Assembly: GCA_037447655.1 (NCBI GenBank)
Contig: JBBHKE010000905.1
Location: forward strand, 147,149-211,148
Direction: 5' to 3'
From: Zygnema cylindricum
Lineage: Eukaryota > Streptophyta > Zygnematophyceae > Zygnematales > Zygnemataceae
Length of the DNA stretch: 64,000 nt
Part shown: piece after piece, positions 1 to 10,129 of the stretch
How positions within the stretch are numbered: position 1 is the first letter of the stretch
Layout of the letters: each line of letters starts with the position of its first letter
Made by a program: the position numbers and the translations under genes
The notes under the pieces: model-generated
The model's database searches: none
The model's input: only the letters and a program-made list of their open reading frames with translations
What the model was told of the DNA's origin: nothing

Positions 1-130
1 GTACTACTAGCTGCAGCAATAGTACTACTAGCAGCAGTAGCTAGTACTACCAGCTGCAGCACTAGTACTAGGAGCTGCAACTAGTACTACCAGCTGCAGA
101 AGCAGTAGTACTGGCAGCTGAATACAAAAA
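1..130. repeat. degenerate short tandem repeat
   Basis: A run of imperfect units of about 20 bp built from AGTACTAC and AGCTGCAGCA blocks. No coding potential was seen. It stops just before the duplicated segment that starts at 135. Confidence 0.7.
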
Positions 131-146
131 AAAACTTAGAAATTCA

Positions 147-245
147 TTCAATATATCGTGATATATTATATTGGCGATATATCCGCTAAATATCGCGATA
201 TTTCGATAATCAATATATCGAAGCGATATATCGATTATCGAGTAC
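147..245. repeat. cluster of ATATCG-type palindromes
   Basis: About 100 bp of repeated self-complementary blocks such as CGATATATCG and TATCGCGATA. The duplicate is at 6,527-6,625. It could be the terminal region of an unrecognised small DNA transposon or a local hairpin cluster. The function is unknown. Confidence 0.6.
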
Positions 246-447
246 CTAAAAGTTGGTACATATAGAATATCGACAAGTGGTCCTCCATACCCAACACTAC
301 AAAATAGTGAAAATACTCATTTTTTTGTTTTTTGAACATCCTTCTAAATCAACATTTCAAAATACTAAATAGGAAAAAAAATGTCTATGCTCGAATATGC
401 CAGGATTCTCGCGAAAGTGTTAAGGAAAGTAGTTGCCACGTCATCAT

Positions 448-1629
448 TGAAACTTTGAGACCTCCATTGGTCCTCAGAGTAGGCAAATCAGAAGAAGCTT
501 ATCTTGATAGTGCCGAATTCAAGTTGATTTAAACCCAACTGACTGACACGTTGACAGTTAGAATCCCAATACAAAGTCACCCCTGTGAAAGAAGATTTTC
601 TGTGTGCTTAGTTCACCCATAGAATGCAAAGTTAGAATATGAGAATTTAGACACATTCACCCACTTTGACTTTCCCTAATAATTGCAGCCACCTTGGCAT
701 CCAAAAACTTTGAACGACCACACCCTTATGTAGCATGGACTCCCATGAGTGTGCAGCAAAAAGAATCTCTGAATTTGCTCCCTTGAGCAGTAAGTTATGG
801 AGGGTCAAAGTTGACCTTTTGTACAAGAGCTCTCTCGGAAAGAAGCGGCTACCTACTAAATTTTCTAAGTCCTATCTCTCTCTAAACTCTATCTACTGAC
901 GTACGGCACCAATCACATTACTATCTCGTACAAAAAAGTACAGGTGGCGGTGTACTTTCTGTATGGTCATCGTACTACATGGCCGAAATGTCGACAGATG
1001 TCATATCCGGATTTGTTCCCGTAATCTCCAGAGTTGCCGCAATCCAATGTTGACGCGCCTTGTGTCCATTGAAGTGGCGATGACCGTAAAACGCCAAAAG
1101 TATATATTTTGCGATCGCGACGCCTATCGTGGCCGTCTGATCAAAACCGGATATATTTCTAGCCGTTGAAAATAGACGCGCGGTATTTGTTTCGCGGTCG
1201 AAACAAATGCGCGGTATCCGTTTTATATAATACATAAAAACTGTTTCTATGCACTACGTATCTCCTTCCCGTTAAACAAACTAGTCCTCGTGGGTCTATA
1301 TAATTATTTATCAAACTCCATATACGTTGGCACTGGTCCTCCACTAATTGGATAAAGCTAATTGCTACTTTGACGGACGATAGGTACCATGTTCAAATCT
1401 TGGATCCGTTAAATCTTGTATAACTCTATCAAGATTGGCCTTCCTGTCCTCTTTAGACAGTCTAGGCAACCATGGCTCTAACTCCTCCTCTAGTCTTTAG
1501 TGACTGCGACAAGTGTAGGGACTTGAGAGTGTGGGGAATTGAGAGAAGAGTTAGAGGCAGGCTGTCACTGTCTCCTTTTTGCCTTTTATTTTACAATCTC
1601 TAGACCTAGAAAATACTTGAATTTCAACA
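448..1629 (-). repeat. 3' LTR of element G (LTR subfamily II)
   Basis: 1,182 bp. On the minus strand it starts TGTTGAAATTCAAG and ends in a terminal CA, here read as TGAAACTTTGAG at 448. A purine tract (minus-strand AAAATAAGGGGGG) lies directly upstream at 1,630. It shares with subfamily I the TGGAGGGTCAAAGTTGACC block, the GTAC hairpin and the G-box region, although the overall sequence has diverged. Confidence 0.85.
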
Positions 1630-1642
1630 CCCCCCTTATTTT

Positions 1643-2203
1643 CTAGTATACTTTTCTTTCAACTCCCATCGAAAACAACAAATACATATATATATATATT
1701 TTTTCTTTTCCCTTTTTTCCTTCATGAAGCTTTAAGCGAATACCTTCATATTTAAGAAAGTGTATTTGATGATCCGAAATAATTTCATCTTGTTGATCAT
1801 ACATTTTATTTTGCATGCCACTTTTGATAAATCCGAGCAACAATTTTATCCACCTACTCCCTTTTTCATCCAAGCAAAATCCACTATCCCTTTTGCATTT
1901 CCAACAGTCAGCCCCATCCCAAATCTGCAACATATACCCGGATGATAACCCTTTTACAGGCACATCTTCATAAGCGACATTACACCAAGGAGTGATGTCA
2001 AATCCACCCTCCCCCAAATTTTCCCAAAAGCCACTAGTCTCCACTAATTTCCTCATAAGATCTATATCTTCCTTACTCATATTTTTATCCATGATAATTA
2101 CCCCATTTTCTGAACTTTCCTCACTCTCTCTAATGGAATTCTTTCCACTATCACTTTCTATTTTTATTCCCAAAAAAAATTTATCCTCCCATAAACCTTT
2201 CAT
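1643..2203 (-). pseudogene. copia RNase H remnant fused to the gag side (element G)
   Basis: A 186-codon frame. Its middle aligns with the copia RNase H start: FDITPWCNVAYEDVP here against DITTWSDASYGDAP in element B, then SSGYMLQIWDGADCW against TSGYVLYVGDGACCW. Further on, LLGFIKSGMQNKMYDQQ corresponds to LLGELGHLKSGVQIFFCDNQ with a deletion. The catalytic Asp in SDAS has become NVA, so the enzyme is dead. Its upstream part matches the linker before RNase H (SSENGVIIMDKNMSKED). The copy at 8,033-8,593 has the same layout, so the deletion predates the duplication. Confidence 0.75.
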
Positions 2204-3476
2204 TTAATATTCCTCTTCTCCCCTATCCTTGGAATCCGTCGTAGTTCCCCTTTCCGACCAGTTTTGTGTTTCCAAAATATCTATGAAACTATCCTCAATA
2301 TTTTGAACTTCCTTAAGTTTCTCCTCTCTCTTTAATTCCCTTATACCGTCAAAAGTACACCGTTGCTTTTGTGGAATTTCTATATGCATTTCTCTCTTCC
2401 GTATACTACCAATACGGAGAAGCTCCAAAATATCTTCATCCTCTTTCTCCTCTTCCCCTTGTTCCTCCTCATCTACTTTTTACTTCTAAGTTCTTCCAAA
2501 CAAGGGCATTTCTCCATATAGTGACCTGAATCCTTATAAAAGAAGCAAACCCCTCTTTTAAAAGCCCTCTTTTCTTTTCCTCTCCCTCTTTTTCCACCAA
2601 AGTTCTGGTATGGTTTACTTTTGTCTCTCTTCCTCTCATCACGCTTCCGCCAATCACCATTATTCCTCTTATCACACCTTCGCGTGTCACCACCAGCTGT
2701 TAGTGCATTCACCTTATCACTTCCCCTACGAAGCTCTAAGGTGCTTTCCCTCACAAGAATCATCCCCATGGTAATGCTCCAAGTCCATGAGGAGCAATTC
2801 ATTGCCTGCATACGGTAAATTATGTCTTTGTAGTCATCTGGAAGTTTTATGATTAGTGTGTTAATCTTTCTCACCTCAGATTCTACATAACTTGCACTAG
2901 CAAACTCAACATATTATGTAGCAACATCATTGGAAAACTCTATCAAGCTACCCCTTGATAAACATAGGCCTCTATTTCTTGTTTTACTAATTGGTGCCTC
3001 TGTATAGTTTCACTCTTATAAATCTGAATCAGTGTTTCCTAGATTTCTGAAGACTTGGTTAGGTTTAAAAGAATGATAGCTACGAATTTAGACACATATC
3101 TAAATATGAGTTGTTTTGCTACAGTGTTTTTAAACTCCTAGATATTACCGTCATTTTCTTCAGTTTTAGTTATAACCCCTACAAGTGGAACCGTAGCCGA
3201 GAGTCTAGCTCCCATCACCATAGGTGTTCCTTTTCCTTTCTCCCCAATTTTTTTTCCATGGAAATGATTTTCCCTTCACCTTCCGTTGCCTCTGAACTCT
3301 GGTTTGTTTTCTGGGAAGCCCTATATTAATCTCCATAGTGAGTTCCATCGAAGCTCGGTGATGGACACCTCACTTGTCCTGAAACAATTCCCCATAAGTT
3401 CTTTTCGAAAAACAATCCCTCAATCGTAAACTCCTAATAAGTGAAGCATGATCAATCAAACATAGGCACCCTAGAT
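2204..3476 (-). pseudogene. copia gag remnant with degenerate zinc knuckle (element G)
   Basis: Broken minus-strand gag. Recognisable pieces are the INTLIIKLPDDYKDII block, matching the KLPDEFENVV block of other copies, and WTWSITMGMILVRESTLELRRGSD. A zinc knuckle follows in which the second Cys is Tyr (CFFYKDSGHYMEKC instead of CX2CX4HX4C), then an acidic region ending before the protease position. Gag would form the virus-like particle and bind element RNA. Frameshifts and stops make this copy non-functional. The N-terminal part (about 3,080-3,476) is very decayed. Confidence 0.75.
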
Positions 3477-3491
3477 GGTGGGCCCATAACT
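3477..3491 (-). promoter_or_regulatory. primer-binding site of element G (internal tRNA-iMet type)
   Basis: On the minus strand this reads AGTTATGGGCCCACC, one base off the GGTTATGGGCCCACC consensus found in every copia copy here. It is complementary to the anticodon arm of plant initiator tRNA-Met and lies directly after the LTR end. Confidence 0.8.
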
Positions 3492-4671
3492 TAAAACTCT
3501 AAGACCTCCAATTGTCCTCAAAGTAGGCAACTTACAAGAAGCTTATCTAGATAGTGACGACTTGAAGTGAATTTAAACCCAGCTCACTAACAATGTGATA
3601 GTCAAAATCCCAATATAAATTCACCCCTGTGAAAGAAGACTTTCTGTGTGCTTAGTTCCCCCACAGAATGCAAAGTACAAATATGAGAATTTGGACACAT
3701 TCACCAACTTTGACTTTCCCTAATAAATGCAACCACTCTGGCTGGCAAAAATTCTAATCGACTACAGCTATGTGTAGCATGGGCTCCGCTGAGTCTGCAG
3801 CAAAAATAATCTTTGAATTTGCTCCCTCAGCACTAAGTTATGGAGGGTCAAAGTTGAACTTTTGTACAGGAACTCTCTCGGAGAGAGGTGGCTACCTACT
3901 AAATTTTTGAAGTCCTATCTCTCTCTAAACTTTATCTACTGACGTACGGCACCAATCACATTAGTGTGTCGTACAAAAAAGTAAAGGTGTTGGTGTACTT
4001 TCTGTACGACCATCGTACTACATTGCCGAAATGTTGACACATGTCATATCAGGATTTGTTCCCGTAATCTCTCGAGTTGTCGTAATCCAATGTTGACACG
4101 CCACGTGTTTTTTGATGTGGCGATGACCGTAAAACCCCAAAAGTACACATTCCCCAATCGCGACGCCTATAGTGGCTGTGCGATCAAAACGTGATATATT
4201 TCTATCCGTTGAAAATAGACGCGCGGTATTTGTTTCGCGATCGAAACAAATGCGCGGTATCCGTTTCATATAAAAAACGGTACTCCGTACTATTTAAAAC
4301 TGTATCTATGCATTACATATCTCCTTCCTGTTAAACGAACTAGTCCACGTGTAACTATATAAATATTTATCAAACTCTATATACGTTAACACTGGTCTTA
4401 GACTTATACGATAAAGCTAACTGCTACTTTGACGGACGACTGGTACTAAGTTCAATTCTTGGGTCCGTCAAACCTTTTGTAACTCTATCAAAATTGGCCT
4501 TCCTGTCCTCTTTGGGCAGTCTAGGTAGCCATGGCTCTAACTCCAACTTTAGTCTTCAGTGATTGCGACAATATGGGGACTTGAGAGAAGAGTTAGAGGC
4601 AGGCTGTCACTGTCTCATTTTTGCCTTTTATTTTATAATCTCTAAACCTAGAAAATACTTGAATTTCAATA
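3492..4671 (-). repeat. 5' LTR of element G (subfamily II)
   Basis: About 1,180 bp, the partner of 448-1,629. The TG start has become TA (right end TTCAATA on the plus strand) and the CA end is also mutated. By eye it is clearly more diverged from the 448-1,629 LTR than that LTR is from its duplicate at 6,828. This suggests that the left LTR was homogenised or duplicated recently. Confidence 0.85.
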
Positions 4672-6200
4672 GTTGTTTTGCAAGCGTTCCTTTCCTATAT
4701 CCCATGTGGATCTCCTCTCCTAGTGCCAGAATGAAGATATCTTTGGGCAAATTATGGGACGAGGCTAGAGTTTTGACATGGGTGAGGGAGTAGGGCATCA
4801 GGTGCCTCACTAATATAATAGCAGGTTTGGAGGATTGAGGTTGATAATTAGGCGGTGAAATGGGGGAACCTTGTTCTTTCAGTTTCTCGTGCTCCTCCCC
4901 CCAGCTTTCTTATTTTCCGCGTCTGAATCTGATGCGGGCAGGGACTGTGGTGTATCGTTTCCCACGTGTTCTGCCAAGTATCTTTCAAACCAATCTTGGT
5001 TGCTCCTTTTCTCATTTTCCAATGTTTGTTTTTTAAGCCTTTTTTCTTTTCCCGCTTTGTAATTTTTGAAGCTGAGTAGAAGTTTCTTGGTGGTCCAGAG
5101 CGGTGGTTGTGTAGGTTTAATTTCGAGGCATATCTCTTAGTTCAGAATAACTGCCCCGGGAGTAAAAGATAACGGTCCAATGGCCTTTCGGTTATGGTCC
5201 CCTTGGGCTATTCTTTGTCTGTTTGTTCTCTGCACCGAGATGGAAGGATAAAGCTATCTGCGACTGTCTCCTACACCCACATTCCAGGCTCCGGATAAAA
5301 AGGATGGGGCATGGTGAGCTTTAGGGGGTCCCAAATTCCAACCCATTACATTGTCATCATCCCCACCCGCTATGGTCTGCTTTTCAAGCTCCGCAAGCAT
5401 CTGCAATAATTCCTATTTTTGTCGCAGGAGTTTCTGTGCTGCAGTCAGAGTGGAGGTTTTCAAACTGAGAGCATCAAATTCGGATGCCATGGCGGCCAAT
5501 TGTTAACTTTGTTGTTGAAATATCCTCTCTCGTGTGAGTGTTGGCGGGTTTGGAGGTGGCTCCGGTGTTTCAGTCGTGGGCTGAAAGCAACGCCCCCATG
5601 GGTAGAGGAGCAAAAGAGGGAGAGTGTTTATCGCAGTTTCTCCTTCTCCAGTGAACAAGGCGAATTGCATCATTTCTTTCGGTACCCCATTCTTGCGGAA
5701 GCATTGTTTTTCCAGGTGTCGTAGGAAGCCGCACGCGAAACACTTGGAACCTTTGGTTGTGTATTTCCCCCTGAGTTTTTGGACATCTGAGCATCATCGA
5801 ATTTTGGCAATTTTATTTGCCTCAACTGTGATTAAGACAATTTAGTAGTTTTAGATCGAGGAGTTGGGTGGTAATTCCCCTTGGTTACCAGTGTTCTGTC
5901 CCCCCCCCCCTTCTGTTTGTTTTCCCTCTTGCTGCCTATCCGTCTTTTCGGATCTTTCTTTCTCCCACTCTTTTTGCTTGAGTACAAGTTCGAGTTTGAG
6001 TTTCCGGGGGCAGCGTTGTTGTTCTTTGGTCTAAAATAGACCGCAGAAGCCACCCAAACTATCATGCAAGAAGCTAAGCGAAGCTAGGCCAATGAACAAT
6101 CATATGAAATGCATCCTCCATTTAACATACAACAACATTTTGTTGTTCTACAACCACCGGTGCAGGTGGAGGAGCAGCAGTAGTAGTAGAAGTAGACATG
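4672..6200 (-). pseudogene. decayed gag-like gene with CCHC zinc knuckle, family unknown
   Basis: Minus-strand remnant. An N-terminal MSTSTTTAAPPPAP segment starts near 6,198. A basic Lys/Arg-rich region lies at 5,850-6,010. A canonical CX2CX4HX4C knuckle (CFACGFLRHLEKQC) is encoded at about 5,710-5,755, followed by about 70 codons that stay open. A C/G homopolymer at 5,901-5,910 and a frameshift just before the knuckle break the frame. From 4,672 to 5,450 nothing is identifiable, although a Lys-rich acidic patch can be read near 4,900-5,060. It is likely gag or ORF1 of a retroelement, but no RT is attached, so the class is unknown. Confidence 0.5.
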
Positions 6201-6514
6201 ATACACTCTCGGAAGCTATCAAGAATCCTACCAAACAGCTGTTCTTAAGTGATCAACAATTCTTATACAAGCATCCAAATCTCACAAAACTCTATCAGAA
6301 TATAGAGTAACATAAACACTGACAACTACCAAAGTTTCAGCACAATTGACCCAACAACACTCAAGATATAATACTCAGAAGTTTCCCAAAAAACTGTCTG
6401 CAGTTTTACTACTTGGAAGTCTGGATACATAAAAATGCTCTAAGTCCTAAGTCTTATACTTTCGGTGTTCTACCGCCGATAACAGTGTACCTGAGAGGTA
6501 CGTCCAAAATCAAC
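6201..6514. other. unassigned sequence before the duplicate
   Basis: No gene is recognisable. It begins just upstream of the MSTST start (minus strand) and could be that element's leader. It ends at the duplication breakpoint at 6,515. Confidence 0.4.
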
Positions 6515-8290
6515 CTTAGAAATTCATTCAATATATCGTGATATATTATATTGGCGATATATCCGCTAAATATCGCGATATTTCGATAATCAATATATCG
6601 AAGCGATATATCGATTATCGAGTACCTAAAAGTTGGTACATATAGAATATCGACAAGTGGTCCTCCATACCCAACACTACAAAATAGTGAAAATACTCAT
6701 TTTTTTGTTTTTTGAACATCCTTCTAAATCAACATTTCAAAATACTAAATAGGAAAAAAAATGTCTATGCTCGAATATGCCAGGATTCTCGCGAAAGTGT
6801 TAAGGAAAGTAGTTGCCACGTCATCATTGAAACTTTGAGACCTCCATTGGTCCTCAGAGTAGGCAAATCAGAAGAAGCTTATCTTGATAGTGCCGAATTC
6901 AAGTTGATTTAAACCCAACTGACTGACACGTTGACAGTTAGAATCCCAATACAAAGTCACCCCTGTGAAAGAAGATTTTCTGTGTGCTTAGTTCACCCAT
7001 AGAATGCAAAGTTAGAATATGAGAATTTAGACACATTCACCCACTTTGACTTTCCCTAATAATTGCAGCCACCTTGGCATCCAAAAACTTTGAACGACCA
7101 CACCCTTATGTAGCATGGACTCCCATGAGTGTGCAGCAAAAAGAATCTCTGAATTTGCTCCCTTGAGCAGTAAGTTATGGAGGGTCAAAGTTGACCTTTT
7201 GTACAAGAGCTCTCTCGGAAAGAAGCGGCTACCTACTAAATTTTCTAAGTCCTATCTCTCTCTAAACTCTATCTACTGACGTACGGCACCAATCACATTA
7301 CTATTTCGTACAAAAAAGTACAGGTGGCGGTGTACTTTCTGTATGGTCATCGTACTACATGGCCGAAATGTCGACAGATGTCATATCCGGATTTGTTCCC
7401 GTAATCTCCAGAGTTGCCGCAATCCAATGTTGACGCGCCTTGTGTCCATTGAAGTGGCGATGACCGTAAAACGCCAAAAGTATATATTTTGCGATCGCGA
7501 CGCCTATCGTGGCCGTCTGATCAAAACCGGATATATTTCTAGCCGTTGAAAATAGACGCGCGGTATTTGTTTCGCGGTCGAAACAAATGCGCGGTATCCG
7601 TTTTATATAATACATAAAATCGTACAAAAACTGTTTCTATGCACTACGTATCTCCTTCCCGTTAAACAAACTAGTCCTCGTGGGTCTATATAATTATTTA
7701 TCAAACTCCATATACGTTGGCACTGGTCCTCCACTAATTGGATAAAGCTAATTGCTACTTTGACGGACGATAGGTACCATGTTCAAATCTTGGATCCGTT
7801 AAATCTTGTATAACTCTATCAAGATTGGCCTTCCTGTCCTCTTTAGACAGTCTAGGCAACCATGGCTCTAACTCCTCCTCTAGTCTTTAGTGACTGCGAC
7901 AAGTGTAGGGACTTGAGAGTGTGGGGAATTGAGAGAAGAGTTAGAGGCAGGCTGTCACTGTCTCCTTTTTGCCTTTTATTTTACAATCTCTAGACCTAGA
8001 AAATACTTGAATTTCAACACCCCCCTTATTTTCTAGTATACTTTTCTTTCAACTCCCATCGAAAACAACAAATACATATATATATATATTTTTTCTTTTC
8101 CCTTTTTTCCTTCATGAAGCTTTAAGCGAATACCTTCATATTTAAGAAAGTGTATTTGATGATCCGAAATAATTTCATCTTGTTGATCATACATTTTATT
8201 TTGCATGCCACTTTTGATAAATCCGAGCAACAATTTTATCCACCTACTCCCTTTTTCATCCAAGCAAAATCCACTATCCCTTTTGCATTT
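6515..8290. repeat. long direct duplication, copy 2 (partner 135-1,900)
   Basis: Near-identical to 135-1,900. Visible differences are a 10-bp insertion (TCGTACAAAA, around 7,618) and a few substitutions, for example TATTTCG against TATCTCG near 7,303. Past about 8,280 the two copies differ much more, with several substitutions per 60 bp and small indels. The boundary between the near-identical and diverged parts lies inside the element. Confidence 0.9.
6828..8019 (-). repeat. 3' LTR of element G' (subfamily II)
   Basis: Nearly identical to 448-1,629 apart from a 10-bp insertion. Minus-strand purine tract at 8,020. Confidence 0.85.
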
Positions 8291-8593
8291 TCAACAGTCA
8301 GCCCCATCCCAAATCTGCAATATATACCCGGATGATAACCCTTTTACAGGCACATCTTCATAAGCGACATTACACCAAGGAGTGATGTCAAATCCATTAC
8401 CCCCCAAATTTTCCCAAAAGCCACTAGTCCCCACTAAGCTCCTCATAAGATCTATATCTTCCTTACTCATATTTTTATCCATGATAATTACCCCATTTTC
8501 TGAACTTTCCTCACTCTCTCTAATGGAATTATTTCCACTATCACTTTCTATTTTTATTCCCATAAAATATTTCTCCCCCCATAAACCTTTCAT
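8033..8593 (-). pseudogene. RNase H remnant of element G'
   Basis: Broken counterpart of 1,643-2,203 with the same gag-to-RNase-H deletion structure. The 100-codon piece at 8,291-8,593 includes GFDITPWCNVAYEDVP and GYILQIWDGADC. The adjoining 76-codon piece at 8,033-8,263 includes IKLLLGFIKSGMQNKMYDQQ. A substitution or stop between them splits a frame that is open in copy 1. Confidence 0.7.
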
Positions 8594-8631
8594 TAAATAT
8601 TCCTCTTCTCCCCTATTCTTGGAATCCCCTC

Positions 8632-10129
8632 TAGTTTCACGTCTCCCTTTTATTCGAAATCCGTTGAAGTTCCCCTTTCCGACCAGTTTTCTGTTTCCAA
8701 TATATCTATGAAACTATTCTCAATATTTTGAACTTCCTCAAGTTTCTCCTCTATCTTTAATTCCCTTACAACTCCAAAAACACACCATTGCTTTCGTGGA
8801 ATTTTTGTGTGCATTTCTCTCTTCCCCATATTACCGATGCGGAGAAGCTCCAAAATATCTTCATCCTCTTTCTCCTCTTCCCCTTGTTCCTCCTCATCCA
8901 CATTCCAACTTCTAAGTTATTTCAAACAAAGGCATTTCTCCATATAGTGACCCGGTTTCTTACAAAAGAAGCAAACCCCTCCTTCGAAGCCCCCTTTTCT
9001 TTTCCTCTCCCTCTCTTTCCACTAAAGTTCCGGTATAGTTTACCTTTGTCTTTCTTCCTCTCATCACGCTTCCGCCAATCACCATTATTCCTCTTATCAC
9101 GCCTCCACCAGTCACCACTAGGTGTTAGTGCATTCACCCTGTCACTTCCCCTACGAAGTTCCAAGGTGCTTTCCCTCAGAAGAATCATCCCTATGGTAAT
9201 GCTCCAAGTCCATGAGGAGCAATCCATTGCCTACATACGGTGAATTATGTCTTCGTAGTCATCTAGAAGTTTTATGATTAGTGTGTTAATCTTTCTCACC
9301 TAGTTTCACGTCTCCCTTTTCCTCGAAATCCGTTGAAGTCTCCCTTTCCGACCAGTTTTCTGTTTCCAAAATATCTATAAAACTATCCTCAATTTTTTGA
9401 TCTCCCTCAAGTATTTCCTCTCTCTTTACTTCCTTTATACCTCCAAAAGCACACTGTTGCTTACGTGGAATTTCTGTGTGCTTTTCTCTCTTCCCCATAC
9501 TACCGATGCGGAGAAGCTCCAACATATGTTCATCCTCTTTCTCCTCTTCCCTTTCTTCCTCCTCATCCACATTCAAACTTTTAAGTTCTTTCAAACAAGG
9601 GCATTCCTCTATATAATGACCCAGTTCCCTACAAAAGAAGCAAACCCCTTTTTTCAAAGCTCTCGTTTCTTTTCCTCTCCCTCTCTTTCTACCAAAGTTC
9701 CGATAAGGTTTACCTTTGTCTTTTTTCCTCTCATCACGCTTCCGCTCGTCATCGCCGTTCCTCTCATCACGCTTCCGCCGATCAGAACCAGCTGTAAATG
9801 CATTCACACTGTCACTTCCCCTACGAAGCTCCAAAGTGCTTTCCCTCACAAAAATTATCCCCATGGTAAAGCTCCAAGTCCATGAGGAGACATCCATTGC
9901 CTGCATATGACAAATGATGTTTTCGTACTCATCTGGGAGTTTCATAAATAGTGTGTTAATCTTCCTCCCCTCAGATTCTACATATCCCGAACTAGCAAGC
10001 TCAACATATAGCGCAGCAATATCATTGTAAAACTCTATCATGCTAGCGCCTTTATAAACATAGGCATCTATTTCTTGTTTTACTAATTGCTGCCTCTGAA
10101 TATTCTCACTCTTATAAATCTGACTTAGT
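8632..10129 (-). pseudogene. gag of element G', with a 0.67-kb tandem duplication
   Basis: The C-terminal half of gag is present twice, 8,632-9,300 and 9,301-about 9,968. Both units begin TAGTTTCACGTCTCCC on the plus strand. The right unit holds the longest frame (9,286-10,041, minus, 251 codons): a KLPDEYENIICHMQAM block, a WTWSFTMGIIFVRESTLEL block, a basic region and an intact CX2CX4HX4C knuckle (CFFCRELGHYIEEC), followed by an acidic tail. The left unit is more decayed. The gene is cut at 10,129 by the gypsy complex and resumes at 29,585. Confidence 0.8.

Larger units (their letters stand above)
135..1900. repeat. long direct duplication, copy 1 (partner 6,515-8,290)
   Basis: From CTTAGAAATTCATTC onward, this stretch matches 6,515-8,290 almost base for base at a constant offset of 6,380, which becomes 6,390 after a 10-bp insertion near 7,620. 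Only a handful of substitutions are visible. It includes non-element flank (135-447), the whole 3' LTR of element G and the first part of its interior. Because the flank is shared, the two copies are not two independent retrotransposon insertions but a segmental duplication or an assembly duplicate. Confidence 0.9.
448..4671 (-). mobile_element. element G: internally deleted Ty1/copia retrotransposon
   Basis: Minus-strand element of about 4.2 kb: 5' LTR at the right (3,492-4,671), primer-binding site, gag, a short C-terminal pol remnant, a purine tract and a 3' LTR at the left (448-1,629). Protease, integrase and almost all of RT are missing, so gag runs nearly directly into an RNase H remnant. 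It could only have moved with help from a full-length relative such as D or B. No convincing 5-bp TSD was found: ATCAT on the left and GTTGT on the right do not match. Confidence 0.8.

Noticed and set aside
332-1169. Two short plus-strand frames (66 and 68 codons) that recur identically at 6,712 and 7,343
   Set aside because: They lie in the flank and in the LTR of a minus-strand element. Their perfect recurrence is explained by the 6.38-kb duplication and not by protein conservation.
5901-5910. The C homopolymer as a polypurine tract of a minus-strand element
   Set aside because: It lies inside the basic coding stretch before the zinc knuckle and not after pol, and no LTR start follows it.
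9397-9885. A 162-codon plus-strand frame rich in Phe, Leu and Ser
   Set aside because: It is the complement of the Lys/Glu-rich minus-strand gag, an expected shadow.
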